A stretch of DNA of 64,000 nucleotides from Enterococcus mundtii (GTDB taxonomy: Bacteria > Bacillota > Bacilli > Lactobacillales > Enterococcaceae): assembly GCF_002813755.1 (NCBI RefSeq), contig NZ_CP018061.1:982001-1046000 (forward strand), read 5' to 3'. The notes beneath the pieces are model-generated. The model made no database searches and was not told the DNA's origin. It saw only the letters and a list, made by a program, of their open reading frames with translations. A program made the translations under genes and the position numbers. Positions 41,450 through 51,338 of this stretch are shown here, piece by piece. Positions within the stretch are counted from its first letter, which is position 1; each line of letters opens with the position of its first letter.

Positions 41450-42331
41450 TCATTCTATCATTTTTTTAAACCGATTCGTTTGTGGTTTGAGATACGTAAA
41501 GCCTTCTCCTTCTACTTCATGGACATTTAGAATCGAAAGAAAGGCATGTTCGTCAATTTCATGAATGATCCGTTTTACTTCATTTAATTCCCTGGCACTT
41601 ACTACCATATAGATCATTTTTTTATCGACACCAGAAAAACCACCTTCTCCGTGCAAGAATGTGACACCACGTTGTAAGCCAGTCATCAATAAAGGCGCAA
41701 TTTCCTCACTTTTATTTGAGACCACAAGAATCCCTTTGGCAGAGTAGCCGCCATCAAGGATAAAATCGATGACACGACTAAATACATAGGAAGCGATTAA
41801 CGTGTACATCATCCGCTTCAAATCGATATAAGTTAATGAAGCAAGTAAAACTATCACATCAAAAGCTAAAAGGGAACGTCCCATAGAGATTCCATGATTT
41901 TTTTCAAGTATCCGAGCGATGATGTCACTTCCTCCTGTAGTACCTCCCATACGATAAACGATCCCGCTGCCGACTCCGGCAATCAGTCCTGCAAGTAAAG
42001 AGACGATCAGTAAATCATGCTCTAAGTTGATTTGTAAGGGAATCCTTTGCCAAATCCATAAGAAGACAGAAAGCGAGACAGTGCCTAAGACAGTATACGC
42101 GAGCGCGCGTTTTCCTAATATTTTTCCGCCTAGTAGGATCAATGGAATATTGATCAATAAAGTAGAATAAGCTGGGTCGATATGAAAAAGAGCACGCAAA
42201 ATCAGGGTAATACCTGAAACTCCACCCTCAGCTAGCTGGTTTGCGATATTCAAATAGACTAGTCCAAAAGCATAAATACTTGTTCCTAAAATAATAAAAA
42301 AAACTTCTTTCATTGTTTTCAATGATGTCAT
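41450..42331 (-). CDS. YitT family membrane protein (DUF161/DUF2179)
   Basis: A 293-residue protein: about five or six N-terminal membrane helices of the YitT domain (GTSIYAFGLVYLNIANQLAEGGVSGITLIL; GTTGGSDIIARIL) and a C-terminal cytoplasmic DUF2179 domain (RGVTFLHGEGGFSGVDKKMIYMVVSARELNEVKRII). Function is unknown. The reverse-strand frame opens at 42376, but a GTGGGGATT precedes the ATG at 42331. It corresponds to B. subtilis ypjC, which also precedes ypjD and cca, although here it points the other way from them. It is convergent with the accessory region. Confidence 0.88.
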   Translation of the reverse strand: MTSLKTMKEVFFIILGTSIYAFGLVYLNIANQLAEGGVSGITLILRALFHIDPAYSTLLINIPLILLGGKILGKRALAYTVLGTVSLSVFLWIWQRIPLQINLEHDLLIVSLLAGLIAGVGSGIVYRMGGTTGGSDIIARILEKNHGISMGRSLLAFDVIVLLASLTYIDLKRMMYTLIASYVFSRVIDFILDGGYSAKGILVVSNKSEEIAPLLMTGLQRGVTFLHGEGGFSGVDKKMIYMVVSARELNEVKRIIHEIDEHAFLSILNVHEVEGEGFTYLKPQTNRFKKMIE

Positions 42332-42579
42332 CGAATCCCCACTTTCTACTATATGATATGATTCATTGTGCAACAAGCGGTAAATCCTAGATATAAACCT
42401 AGGGATTAGGAAACTAGTTATTCATTTTTTATAGTTATAGAATAGACCAAGTTGGCTTGATGCTAAGAATTTATTAAGTATACCTAACATAATGTAGCAT
42501 GTATTCTTTGTTTTCACAATTGCACTTCTTGCGGTTTTGCTGTAAAGTTTTTTAGGAAGAGATGATTGGAGGGTTCTTA

Positions 42580-42918
42580 ATGAAAGAAGAGCGTTCACTA
42601 AAAAGTATGCAAGAAGAGGTCGATGCGTACATCCAACAATTTAAAGTTGGGTATTTTTCGCCATTGGCGCAAATGGCACGTCTGACCGAAGAAGTAGGTG
42701 AATTGGCCCGAGAGGTCAATCATTCATATGGCGAAAAAAGTAAAAAAGCAACAGAACCTAGTAATTCAGTGGCGGAAGAATTAGGCGATGTTCTATTTGT
42801 AACGATGATCATGGCAAACTCGTTAGGAATTGATTTGACGACGGTATTTGAAAAAAATATGGAGAAGTTCAATCGAAGGGACCATCATCGTTTTGCCCGA
42901 AAAGATGAGGAACAGTGA
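42580..42918 (+). CDS. MazG-like nucleotide pyrophosphohydrolase (YpjD-like)
   Basis: A 112-residue all-helical NTP pyrophosphohydrolase, probably clearing damaged nucleotides. It has the MazG metal-binding pattern EEVGELAREVNH and EELGDVLFVTMIMANSLGIDL. The frame opens at 42562; ATG 42580 after GGAGGG is the start. It is followed by cca after 19 bases, and the order matches ypjD...cca of Bacillus. Confidence 0.9.
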   Translation: MKEERSLKSMQEEVDAYIQQFKVGYFSPLAQMARLTEEVGELAREVNHSYGEKSKKATEPSNSVAEELGDVLFVTMIMANSLGIDLTTVFEKNMEKFNRRDHHRFARKDEEQ

Positions 42919-42937
42919 GAGGATAGAAGGAGTAAAA

Positions 42938-44143
42938 ATGAGACTAAGTGAATTACCGATCGAATATAAAAAAGCAATTCCAGTAATAAGAAAAATCGAG
43001 GCAGCTGGATTTGAGGCGTACTTTGTTGGTGGTAGTGTGCGAGACACGTTACTCGGACAAAAAATTCATGATGTAGATATTGCTACTAGTGCGTTTCCAG
43101 AAGAAATCAAGCAATTGTTTCCAAAAACGATAGACATTGGGATCGAACATGGAACGGTTCTCGTCTTGCATGAAGAGGAGCAATATGAGATCACGACATT
43201 TCGTACGGAATCGACTTATCAAGATTATCGACGACCCGATAGTGTTTCATTTGTTCGTACACTAGAAGAGGATCTAAAGCGAAGAGATTTTACGATCAAC
43301 GCTTTTGCTTTGAAAGAAGATGGTGAAATCATCGATTTATTCGACGGCTTGGCTGATTTAGAAAATCACGTCTTACGAGCAGTTGGCCGGCCTTTTGAAC
43401 GATTTCATGAAGATGCCTTGCGAATGATGCGTGGCCTTCGTTTTGTGAGCCAGTTAGGATTCAAATTAGAAGAAGAAACAGCCAAGGCAATCGAAGACAA
43501 CCATGCCTTATTGGAGAAAATTTCTATTGAACGAATGAATGTTGAATTTATCAAAATGCTTTTAGGGGATTTTCGTAATCATGGCTTGGTCGCATTTGTT
43601 GAAACAAAATGTTACATCTATTGTCCACAATTAAAAGAAGATGGTGAGGCATTACTACGATTTGCCGATTTACCATCTATTCCATTAAAAAAAGAAAGTC
43701 AAGCTTGGGCATTGTTGCTCAACCAGCTCGGTCGAGCAGAGCAAGAGGTGGCACCTTTCTTAAAAGCATGGAAATGTTCCAACCAAATGATTCGAGAAGT
43801 CCAACGTTTGGTCAAAGGATTGGCGAAGCGACAAGAACGACGATTAACACCATTGGAGATTTATCATCTTGGAAAAGACGCATCGTTGGATGTGGAGGAA
43901 TTAATGATTTACTTCCAACAAACTCCTGACACAACAACTGTGCTAGACATTTATCACGCACTTCCTATCAAGACAATGAGTGAGTTGTCCATTGATGGAA
44001 AGGTGTTATTAGCTACGAGTGAAAAAAAACCAGGTAAATGGGTCAGTGAAGCATTAGCACTTGCGGAGTCAGCGGTAGTGAACGGACTGGTACCGAATGA
44101 ACAAGCTGCGTTATTAACTTATCTGAAAGAGCAACAAGGGTAG
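42938..44143 (+). CDS. cca: CCA tRNA nucleotidyltransferase
   Basis: Adds or repairs the 3' CCA of tRNAs. The 401-residue protein is a class II enzyme with the nucleotidyltransferase motif FVGGSVRDTLLGQKIHDVDIATSA, the RRDFTINAFAL motif C region, DLENHVLRAVGRPFERFHEDALRMMRGLRF (motif D/E), and an all-helical tRNA-binding C-terminus. The frame opens at 42848 inside the preceding gene; GAAGGAG fixes ATG 42938. Confidence 0.95.
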   Translation: MRLSELPIEYKKAIPVIRKIEAAGFEAYFVGGSVRDTLLGQKIHDVDIATSAFPEEIKQLFPKTIDIGIEHGTVLVLHEEEQYEITTFRTESTYQDYRRPDSVSFVRTLEEDLKRRDFTINAFALKEDGEIIDLFDGLADLENHVLRAVGRPFERFHEDALRMMRGLRFVSQLGFKLEEETAKAIEDNHALLEKISIERMNVEFIKMLLGDFRNHGLVAFVETKCYIYCPQLKEDGEALLRFADLPSIPLKKESQAWALLLNQLGRAEQEVAPFLKAWKCSNQMIREVQRLVKGLAKRQERRLTPLEIYHLGKDASLDVEELMIYFQQTPDTTTVLDIYHALPIKTMSELSIDGKVLLATSEKKPGKWVSEALALAESAVVNGLVPNEQAALLTYLKEQQG

Positions 44144-44378
44144 TCAATGAAACCGTGGCAATCACTAATTACGTTTGATTGGCGGGCTATTCATATACTG
44201 ACATGGCTAAAGTAAGGGCATGAGAGTTATCTATAGAAGCGTTTGGCTTTTTTGTAGCATGTTTTTCATGTCCCTCTTCTCTTTTATAGGAGGATTGTTA
44301 TCAAAAAAGCTGACAGAAAAGCAAACATGAGAGATGACCGCTTTTGTTGTTTTATGCTAAACTAGTAATGAAACAGAA

Positions 44379-44384
44379 TATAAT
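44379..44384 (+). promoter_or_regulatory. -10-like TATAAT before the 151-residue protein gene
   Basis: TATAAT stands 25 bases before the start codon, without a matching -35. TGCTAAACT (an extended -10) at 44355-44363 is an alternative. Confidence 0.3.
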
Positions 44385-44408
44385 GCGTCAAAAAAGGAGA
44401 TTTTTTTA

Positions 44409-44864
44409 ATGAGCAAAGAAATGACAGCGCTAAAATTTTATTTCCGTAACGGCGAAACATGGACGATCAATCGTCGTCACATCGGCGACCTTTGGATCAA
44501 ACAAATCACAACAAGTTTTGGTCGTATCAATGGAAGCGAATTTATCGAGATCCATCCATGTGCCGGTTTTAAAATCGAGATCTTCCATGAAGGAGATTCA
44601 GTAGCTACTCATGATATCAATCTAGGTGGTTTGGAAATGGGTATGTTCAATCGTGCTTTGAAATATGAAGATATTGAACGTATGGAAATCTTGTATCGCA
44701 ATGGTACACCTGATCTAGTATACTTCCCTTACTTGGACAAAGGAACAGAGGGATTAGATAATCAATATCAATCAACAAAAATCAGTGAAAAAACTGGTAA
44801 CTTATACATTGTGATCAACCCAGAACAACGTGTTGACGATGTTTATGGCGAATATTTCGAATAA
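44409..44864 (+). CDS. conserved hypothetical protein, 151 residues
   Basis: A soluble protein, probably beta-rich, with no signal peptide or membrane segment. Its opening (ALKFYFRNGETWTINRRHIGDLWIKQITTSFGRING) and middle (DIERMEILYRNGTPDLVYFPY) look like a compact conserved lactic acid bacterial protein, but I know no function. The ribosome binding site is AAAAAGGAG. It is monocistronic, with a strong terminator after it. Base composition matches housekeeping neighbours. Confidence 0.8.
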   Translation: MSKEMTALKFYFRNGETWTINRRHIGDLWIKQITTSFGRINGSEFIEIHPCAGFKIEIFHEGDSVATHDINLGGLEMGMFNRALKYEDIERMEILYRNGTPDLVYFPYLDKGTEGLDNQYQSTKISEKTGNLYIVINPEQRVDDVYGEYFE

Positions 44865-44888
44865 GATCGAATGACGTTAAAAAAATAG

Positions 44889-44930
44889 CACATGCAAAAC
44901 TTTTGAATAGGTTTTGCATGTGTTTTTCTT
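44889..44930 (+). terminator. terminator
   Basis: A perfect 12-base stem CACATGCAAAAC/GTTTTGCATGTG followed by TTTTTCTTTT. Confidence 0.93.
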
Positions 44931-45034
44931 TTGTCTTTATTTTATGATTCCAGTTGATATTTTATAGTGATTGGACTAGAATGAGTTTCTGGGATTGAAA
45001 CAAACACTTCACTGTAAAAGTAAAAAGGTTTTAG

Positions 45035-45062
45035 TTGCATTCTTAGAACTTTTTGCTATAAT
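45035..45062 (+). promoter_or_regulatory. strong promoter of the antiporter unit
   Basis: TTGCAT (45035-45040), a 16-base spacer and TATAAT (45057-45062) with an extended TGC before the -10. Confidence 0.8.
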
Positions 45063-45093
45063 TGGTGCAGTTTGAATATAGGAGATCTTGAAA

Positions 45094-45369
45094 ATGAGAG
45101 AGAGTTTTGAAGAACAAAAGAAACGACTGGTTGAACACTATGGTACTTTTTCAATGGAAGATCGTCGTCAAATCTTATGTAAGTTGCGTAAAAGAAATAT
45201 CTTGATGTATCGTCAATTGGGACGATTGAAACACGAATTGCTCCGTTTAGAATCAAAACGTGTGCAATGTGAGTTAGATGGTCGAGTGACCCAAGCGGAA
45301 GTTGTTGAAAACAAAATATTAAAGAAAAAAGAGCAATATTTGAAAGTTCTTGCACAAAATAAAAAATAA
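45094..45369 (+). CDS. small helical hypothetical protein upstream of the antiporter
   Basis: A 91-residue, highly charged, almost entirely helical protein (probable coiled coil: KLRKRNILMYRQLGRLKHELLRLESKRVQCELDGRVTQAEVVENKILKKKEQYLKVL). No family recognised. It starts at ATG 45094 after GGAGAT (a TTG at 45088 is less likely). It is 12 bases from the Na+/H+ antiporter gene and shares its promoter, so it may regulate or assist the antiporter. Confidence 0.75.
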   Translation: MRESFEEQKKRLVEHYGTFSMEDRRQILCKLRKRNILMYRQLGRLKHELLRLESKRVQCELDGRVTQAEVVENKILKKKEQYLKVLAQNKK

Positions 45370-45381
45370 AGGGGATCAAGC

Positions 45382-47478
45382 ATGGAATTTGCAGAGTTAG
45401 TGATTGTTTTTGCAGTCACGATCACGCTATCCAACATAGCAAGTCGTATCTTGCCGATGATCCCTGCACCACTGATCCAAATATTTCTTGGCGTGATTTT
45501 AGGATTGACCGAATGGGGTGAATCCATCAATTTTGAACCTGAATTATTTTTAGTGATGATCATTGCCCCTTTGCTTTTTAGAGAAGGAGAAAAAGCGGAT
45601 ATCGCCTCGATTTTGAAAAATTTCGATACGATATTGTTTCTCGCTTTTGGTGGGGTGATATTGACTTTGATTGGCGTCGGAGCAACGTTATCGTTTCTGT
45701 TACCAAGTGTCCCTTTAGCCGCGTGTTTCGCTTTTGGTGCAGCACTAGGTCCGACAGATGCGGTGGCAGTCAGTTCGCTGTCCAATCGTGTGAACATTCC
45801 GAAAAAAGCCATGCATATTTTGGAAGGTGAAGGGTTACTGAATGATGCATCTGGCGTTACAGCCTTCCAATTTGCCTTAGCCGCTTTGATCACTGGAACG
45901 TTTTCTGCGGTCAACGCAGGCGTTACATTGATTTTATCAAGTATTGGCGGGGCAGTCGTCGGCTTTTTACTTGTCTGGATGAAAAGAAAAATTATTGGTC
46001 TGATTGAGAAAGCGTCGGCACGTGACGTGACAGGCTACTTGTTGATTGAATTGTTGTTGCCTTTCTTAGCATATGTTTTAGCCGAAGTCTTTCATGTTTC
46101 AGGAATTATTGCAGCTGTGGTTGCAGGGGTATTACAAGCCTCAGGATTTAAAAAAATCTCAGTCTTTGATGCGGAGTTGTCAACTTTGTCGAATAGTACA
46201 TGGACAACGATTGCCTTCACATTGAATGCACTGGTATTTATATTTTTAGGAATCGAACTGACACAAGTCTTTACACCTGTTTGGGGTGACGGTTTATATC
46301 CGAATAGTTTGTTGCTAATGATTATCTTATTGATTTCGATCATGCTGTTCGTCATTCGCTTCGTTTCAATCAGCTTGTTTTATATATTCAAGGGCGGTTT
46401 CCAAAGTCTTAAGAAACAACTGAATGAAGTGTTGATCTTAACCTTTGGAGGCGTAAAAGGAACCGTCAGTTTAGCGACTATTTTTATTTTACCATTCACG
46501 ATCAACCAAATGGCATTCAATCAGCGTTCATTACTCCTGTTTTTGACCGCAGGTGTTATTCTAGTCACGTTGATTATCGGGATCATTGTATTGCCAATGT
46601 TGACTGAAACAGAAGAAGCAGCGACAACTGATTTAAAAGCTTTGATGATCTTGGAAGAAGTGATTGAAACACTGCGCTTAGAAAAAGAAGCGGAAGAACC
46701 AGGATCAAAAGCTTATTTAGCGATAGAAGCGGTGATTGAGACTTACCAAGAAAGAATCAGTGAGCTCTATTTATCTGATTTGAGTGGCGATGAAAAGCAA
46801 GAAGTCCAAGAAATCCAAGCGTTGATTTTATCGATTGAGCGAGATGGCTTGGATGAAAGATATCGTTCTGGGAAGCTGTCTTCTAATGGCTATCGTTTTT
46901 ATTCAAGATTCCTGGCTAACTTTGAACAGTCGATCACAAGTCAAATTTTATCATTCATTGGTTTTTGGTTCATCGTAGTACGTCGACTGATGCGGATCAT
47001 TCTCCATCCAAAAATGTTTTGGCAACGACGGCAAAGTGATCGCCAAACCATGATTTCTGAGAAAGATATTCAAGAAATTCGAGAGACGTATCAAAAGAAT
47101 ACTCAGTTGATCATTGAAAGTTTGGAGAATCTAACGGATGTTTATGATGAATCGATGATTGGATTCTTCATTGAACAACGCAAAGCTCAAGGGATTCGGA
47201 TGATGAGTGGTAATCTGATTTCCTCTTGGATGATCCAGCAAGATCGTTTATTTACGAAAAAAATGCTAAGAGGTTATTATTTAGAAAGAAAAGTCATTGA
47301 TGAATATGAAGTAGCAGAAGCAATCACGACTTTTTCTGCAAATCAATACAGAAGAAATATCAACCTGTTGGAGTCCTATACAATGAATCAGCCGACAGAT
47401 CGCTTTTCATTTCGCTTTGCTTTCCAAGCGAAAGCAAAGAAATTTCAATTGAAACAAGACCAAAAGAGGAAGTTGTGA
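45382..47478 (+). CDS. CPA1-family Na+/H+ antiporter
   Basis: Cation/proton antiporter of 698 residues: about 12 membrane helices in the first 410 residues, then a long cytoplasmic helical C-terminus. The ion-binding motifs are GPTDAVAVSSLSNRVNIP and EGEGLLNDASGVTAFQFALAAL (the ND pair typical of CPA1). It resembles NhaP/Nhe-type bacterial antiporters that keep Na+ and pH in balance; the exact ions are not visible. It sits 12 bases after the small helical protein gene and ends in a terminator. Confidence 0.9.
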   Translation: MEFAELVIVFAVTITLSNIASRILPMIPAPLIQIFLGVILGLTEWGESINFEPELFLVMIIAPLLFREGEKADIASILKNFDTILFLAFGGVILTLIGVGATLSFLLPSVPLAACFAFGAALGPTDAVAVSSLSNRVNIPKKAMHILEGEGLLNDASGVTAFQFALAALITGTFSAVNAGVTLILSSIGGAVVGFLLVWMKRKIIGLIEKASARDVTGYLLIELLLPFLAYVLAEVFHVSGIIAAVVAGVLQASGFKKISVFDAELSTLSNSTWTTIAFTLNALVFIFLGIELTQVFTPVWGDGLYPNSLLLMIILLISIMLFVIRFVSISLFYIFKGGFQSLKKQLNEVLILTFGGVKGTVSLATIFILPFTINQMAFNQRSLLLFLTAGVILVTLIIGIIVLPMLTETEEAATTDLKALMILEEVIETLRLEKEAEEPGSKAYLAIEAVIETYQERISELYLSDLSGDEKQEVQEIQALILSIERDGLDERYRSGKLSSNGYRFYSRFLANFEQSITSQILSFIGFWFIVVRRLMRIILHPKMFWQRRQSDRQTMISEKDIQEIRETYQKNTQLIIESLENLTDVYDESMIGFFIEQRKAQGIRMMSGNLISSWMIQQDRLFTKKMLRGYYLERKVIDEYEVAEAITTFSANQYRRNINLLESYTMNQPTDRFSFRFAFQAKAKKFQLKQDQKRKL

Positions 47479-47501
47479 CAAAGCACAGCTCCTCTTTTTT
47501 T
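47465..47501 (+). terminator. terminator overlapping the antiporter stop
   Basis: AGAGGA/TCCTCT with GTG/CAC pairing inside and a run of seven T; the left arm lies in the last codons of the gene. Confidence 0.75.
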
Positions 47502-47668
47502 ATGGTGTTGTGACAGAAGTCGTTTAACCTTAATAATTAAGTTTATCCTGGAAGTCAGGTTTGTGAATCCTGGATATTCAGTTATATGAAATGAGAGAAT
47601 ACGTATCTGCAATGCTACCTAAAAAAAAAGAATATTCGAAAAAAACTATCTTTTAAACAATTGTTTTA

Positions 47669-47677
47669 TGTTACAAT
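47669..47677 (+). promoter_or_regulatory. extended -10 promoter of the ABC-F gene
   Basis: TGTTACAAT (hexamer 47672-47677), 25 bases before the GTG start; -35 unclear. Confidence 0.5.
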
Positions 47678-47701
47678 ATCCAAGATAAGGGGGGAGTACT
47701 G

Positions 47702-49588
47702 GTGAAAGAGCTAAAAATAACTGACCTCAAAAAAACATATGGAGAAAAAGAATTATTTAATCAGATCTCCTTTTTGATCCATGAACATGATCGCATCGGT
47801 TTGATTGGTACTAATGGAACTGGTAAAACAAGTCTTTTGAATATCATTGCTGGACTTGACAGTGGAGATGGTGATCAGCAGACAGTTTTTTATCCGAATG
47901 ATTACCGTATCGGTTATTTATCACAAACCGATTCATTTTCAGAAAATGATACGGTCTTACAAGCTGTTTTTCAAGGGAATAGTCCATTGATCCAGACTGT
48001 ACGACTCTATGAAGAAGCCTTGATTGCATTAGCTGAAAATGGCGATGATGAAGCAGTCCAAAAACGCTACGCATTGGCAGAAGAGCGAATGAATAAAGAG
48101 GACGCTTGGACGACGGATACAAATGCCAAGATCATTTTGCAAAAATTAGGGATCAGCCAACTAGAAAAGAAAATCGGTGAGCTTTCGGGTGGACAAAAAA
48201 AACGTGTGAGCTTAGCACAAGTTTTGATCGATGAACCTGATCTTTTATTACTTGATGAACCGACAAACCACTTAGATTATGCAGCGATCGAATGGTTGGA
48301 ATCTTACTTGAAACAATATCGGGGTGCCTTATTGATGGTGACCCATGATCGTTATTTCTTAGATCGTGTCACGAATCGGATCTTTGAACTTGCCTTTGGG
48401 AATCTTTATGAATATAAAGGCAATTATGAAGCTTATCTAATTGAAAAAGCCGAGCGAGATCGTGTCGAAGTCGAACAAGAAGAAAAGCGTAAACGCCTGT
48501 ATAAGCAGGAGCTTTCTTGGATGCGAGCGGGAGTACAAGCTCGTGGGACGAAACAGCAAGCACGTATCAATCGCTTTGAAGATTTAAAAGAAAACGTATA
48601 TCAAGTCAATCATGATACGGATATCGAACTAAATATCGCGACACAACGTTTAGGTAAAAAAGTGATCGAGATCAAGGATGGTTCGTATTCGATTGAAGGA
48701 AAACCTTTGCTCCAACACTTGGATCTATTGATCCAATCAAGAGAGCGTCTAGGAATCACTGGAGAGAACGGTGCTGGAAAGTCAACGTTGTTAAATATCT
48801 TAGCAGGGAAATTATCCTTAGATAGTGGCATCTATACGATTGGCGAAACTGTTCGATTAGCTTACTATACACAGGAAAATGAAAAAATGTCTCCGGACAA
48901 ACGAATGATTGCTTATCTGCAAGAAGCGGCAGAAGAAGTCCAAACGGCGGATGGAACGCAAATCGGTGTCGCTGAACTTTTGGAGCGGTTCTTGTTTCCT
49001 AGATTTATGCACGGAACACTGATCCGTAAACTATCTGGTGGGGAAAAGCGTCGTTTATATCTACTCAAATTGTTGATCCAGCAACCCAATGTTCTATTGC
49101 TAGATGAGCCAACCAATGACTTAGATATCGCTACTTTAACGATCTTGGAAGATTATTTCCGGACATTCCCTGGAGCGGTGATCACCGTTTCTCATGACCG
49201 TTATTTCTTAGATAAGGTAGTTGATAAACTGTTAGTTTTTCTAGGAGATGGCAAACAAGAGCTTTATTATGGCGATATGTCTAGCTATTTAGCCAAACGC
49301 AAAGAAGATCAACAGATTCAACCAGAAAAAGTCAAAGCTAAGATAGAAGAAAAAAAATCTGAGCCAAAGAAAAAGCTTTCTTATATGGAACAGAAAGAAT
49401 GGGCAACAATCGAAGATGAGATTGCTGAACTAGAGAATCGTTTGGATGAATTGCAAGAGGAGATGAACCATCAAGGGGATGATTTCACACGATTGCAAGA
49501 ATTACAAAAAGAAGTAACCACAACTGAGGAACTGCTGGAAGAAAAAATGTCACGTTGGGAATATTTAAGTGAATGGGCAGATAATTAG
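47702..49588 (+). CDS. ABC-F family ATPase (YfmR/Uup-like)
   Basis: Soluble protein with two ABC ATPase domains and no membrane part, 628 residues, of the ribosome-acting ABC-F class. First cassette: [12 protein letters not shown] (Walker A), [13 protein letters not shown] (signature), [12 protein letters not shown] (Walker B). Second cassette: [37 protein letters not shown]. The linker ([30 protein letters not shown]) and the C-terminal coiled coil fit the YfmR/Uup group, which relieves stalled ribosomes, rather than the drug-resistance OptrA/Lsa types. The GTG start follows AAGGGGGGAG. thyA begins 10 bases after the stop. Confidence 0.92.
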   Translation: MKELKITDLKKTYGEKELFNQISFLIHEHDRIGLIGTNGTGKTSLLNIIAGLDSGDGDQQTVFYPNDYRIGYLSQTDSFSENDTVLQAVFQGNSPLIQTVRLYEEALIALAENGDDEAVQKRYALAEERMNKEDAWTTDTNAKIILQKLGISQLEKKIGELSGGQKKRVSLAQVLIDEPDLLLLDEPTNHLDYAAIEWLESYLKQYRGALLMVTHDRYFLDRVTNRIFELAFGNLYEYKGNYEAYLIEKAERDRVEVEQEEKRKRLYKQELSWMRAGVQARGTKQQARINRFEDLKENVYQVNHDTDIELNIATQRLGKKVIEIKDGSYSIEGKPLLQHLDLLIQSRERLGITGENGAGKSTLLNILAGKLSLDSGIYTIGETVRLAYYTQENEKMSPDKRMIAYLQEAAEEVQTADGTQIGVAELLERFLFPRFMHGTLIRKLSGGEKRRLYLLKLLIQQPNVLLLDEPTNDLDIATLTILEDYFRTFPGAVITVSHDRYFLDKVVDKLLVFLGDGKQELYYGDMSSYLAKRKEDQQIQPEKVKAKIEEKKSEPKKKLSYMEQKEWATIEDEIAELENRLDELQEEMNHQGDDFTRLQELQKEVTTTEELLEEKMSRWEYLSEWADN

Positions 49589-49598
49589 GAGGGAAAAG

Positions 49599-50546
49599 AT
49601 GGAGCAAGCATATCTTGATCTAGGGAAAAAGTTGTTATCTGAAGGACATGTAAAAGGTGATCGAACGGGAACAGGAACATTTAGTTTATTCGGTTATCAA
49701 ATGCGATTTGACCTGCAAAAAGGCTTTCCGTTATTGACGACAAAACGTGTACCTTTTGGTTTGATCAAAAGCGAATTATTATGGTTTTTAAAAGGAGATA
49801 CGAATATCCGTTATCTTTTACAAAATAATAACCATATTTGGGATGAATGGGCATTTGAACGGTATATCAAAAGTGAGGACTATCAAGGACCGGATATGAC
49901 AGATTTCGGACATCGTAGTTTGACTGATCCAGAATTCAATAAAGTCTATCAAGAAGAAAGCAAGAAATTCTGTGAAAAGATAGTGGCAGATGAAGAATTT
50001 GCAGAAAAACATGGAGATCTTGGTCATATTTATGGCTATCAATGGCGTCATTGGGAAACCAAAGAAGGTAGTTTCATCGATCAAATCAAAGAAGTGATCG
50101 AAGCTATCAAGCAGACACCTGATTCAAGACGACTGATCGTCTCAGCATGGAATCCAGAAGATGTGCCAAGTATGGCGTTACCTCCTTGCCACACGATGTT
50201 TCAATTCTATGTAAATGACAATAAACTAAGTTGTCAGCTGTATCAAAGAAGTGCTGACGTGTTTTTAGGTGTCCCATTCAATATTGCTAGCTATGCTTTA
50301 TTGACACATCTGATTGCACATGAAACTGGATTGGAAGTTGGTGAATTTATCCATACTTTAGGCGATGCGCATCTTTACTCCAATCACGTAGAGCAAATGA
50401 AAGAACAATTGTCTCGTGAAGTTCGTCCATTTCCGAAGCTAGTATTGAATACAGAAAAAAACTCTGTGTTTGATTTTGAAATGGATGATATCAAAGTTGA
50501 AGGATATGAGCCGCATCCTTCAATAAAGGCACCTATCGCGGTCTAA
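49599..50546 (+). CDS. thyA: thymidylate synthase
   Basis: Methylates dUMP to dTMP using methylenetetrahydrofolate. The 315-residue protein has [20 protein letters not shown], the longer small domain of lactic acid bacterial ThyA ([18 protein letters not shown]...), the nucleophile Cys in [14 protein letters not shown] and the ending [18 protein letters not shown] 49599 follows AGGAGGG; the frame is open from 49569 inside the preceding gene. Paired with folA, which regenerates the folate it oxidises. Confidence 0.97.
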   Translation: MEQAYLDLGKKLLSEGHVKGDRTGTGTFSLFGYQMRFDLQKGFPLLTTKRVPFGLIKSELLWFLKGDTNIRYLLQNNNHIWDEWAFERYIKSEDYQGPDMTDFGHRSLTDPEFNKVYQEESKKFCEKIVADEEFAEKHGDLGHIYGYQWRHWETKEGSFIDQIKEVIEAIKQTPDSRRLIVSAWNPEDVPSMALPPCHTMFQFYVNDNKLSCQLYQRSADVFLGVPFNIASYALLTHLIAHETGLEVGEFIHTLGDAHLYSNHVEQMKEQLSREVRPFPKLVLNTEKNSVFDFEMDDIKVEGYEPHPSIKAPIAV

Positions 50547-50560
50547 GAAAGGATGAGAAA

Positions 50561-51073
50561 ATGTTCGCTGCAATCTGGGCACAAGATGAAAATGGCCTGA
50601 TCGGAAAAGAAGATAGACTTCCTTGGCATTTGCCGAATGATTTGAAATTTTTTAAGCAAATGACTGAAGCGAATGTATTGATCATGGGACGAAAAACATT
50701 TATGGGGATGGGCGGTAAGCCACTACCTAATCGTAAAACGATTGTTTTGACAAGAGACCGTGAGTTTACAGCCGAGGGCGTACTAGTGATGCATGATGTC
50801 AATGAAGTATTAGCGTATGAAAAAGAAGCAGATGGAATTTTATTTGTTGCTGGAGGGTCAGCAATCTATGAAGAATTTTTACCTTACTGCACGATTTTGT
50901 ATCGTACGGTGATCCATCATTCTTTCGAAGGAGATACGTATTTTCCTGCTGTAGACTGGCAAGCATGGTCATTGATCAATATCAGTCCGGGAGAAATAGA
51001 TGAAAAAAATAGTTATGCACATCAGTTTGAGACGTATAAACGTAAAGAAGAACATACAACCGAAGAGATATAA
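50561..51073 (+). CDS. folA: dihydrofolate reductase
   Basis: Reduces dihydrofolate with NADPH; target of trimethoprim. The 170-residue protein has AAIWAQDENGLIGKEDRLPWHLPNDLKFFKQMT, GRKTFMGMGGKPLPNRKTIVLTRD and the nucleotide-binding FVAGGSAIYEEFLP. Resistance-linked changes cannot be judged by eye. It is 14 bases after thyA, one transcription unit, ending in a long hairpin. Confidence 0.96.
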   Translation: MFAAIWAQDENGLIGKEDRLPWHLPNDLKFFKQMTEANVLIMGRKTFMGMGGKPLPNRKTIVLTRDREFTAEGVLVMHDVNEVLAYEKEADGILFVAGGSAIYEEFLPYCTILYRTVIHHSFEGDTYFPAVDWQAWSLINISPGEIDEKNSYAHQFETYKRKEEHTTEEI

Positions 51074-51097
51074 TGTCTCGTTGAACCTATAGATTTA

Positions 51098-51155
51098 AAG
51101 CGGAAGAAACCGAAATGGATTTTTTTATCATTCAGGTTTCTTCCGCTTATTTTGT
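51098..51155 (+). terminator. terminator after folA
   Basis: A perfect 14-base stem AAGCGGAAGAAACC/GGTTTCTTCCGCTT (51098-51111, 51135-51148) followed by ATTTTG. Confidence 0.85.
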
Positions 51156-51272
51156 CGTTCCATCAAAAAAAGTAGAGCAGATAAAGAAAACTGAATAGAA
51201 TCATGTTATCATAACAAACAATTTATTTTAAACTTGTTTATAACTGAATTTGATGAAAAAACAGAAGTTCTT

Positions 51273-51281
51273 TGGTATACT
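51273..51281 (+). promoter_or_regulatory. extended -10 promoter of the degV-family gene
   Basis: TGGTATACT with hexamer TATACT at 51276-51281; TTGATG lies 20 bases upstream, too far for an ideal -35. A small TGCCT/AGGCA hairpin follows in the leader. Confidence 0.5.
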
Positions 51282-51338
51282 GAAAGTGGACCTGCCTGAA
51301 AAATGCTAGGCACTTTGTGAAAGAAAGAGTGTGAAATA

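Noticed and set aside
45213..45914. Minus-strand open frame of 233 codons
   Set aside because: Covers the antisense of the small helical protein and the antiporter membrane region; both have promoter, ribosome binding site and family motifs on the plus strand.
47702..49588. Antibiotic-resistance ABC-F protein (OptrA/Lsa type)
   Set aside because: Linker and C-terminal coiled coil resemble the housekeeping YfmR/Uup group, and the gene sits in a core operon with thyA.
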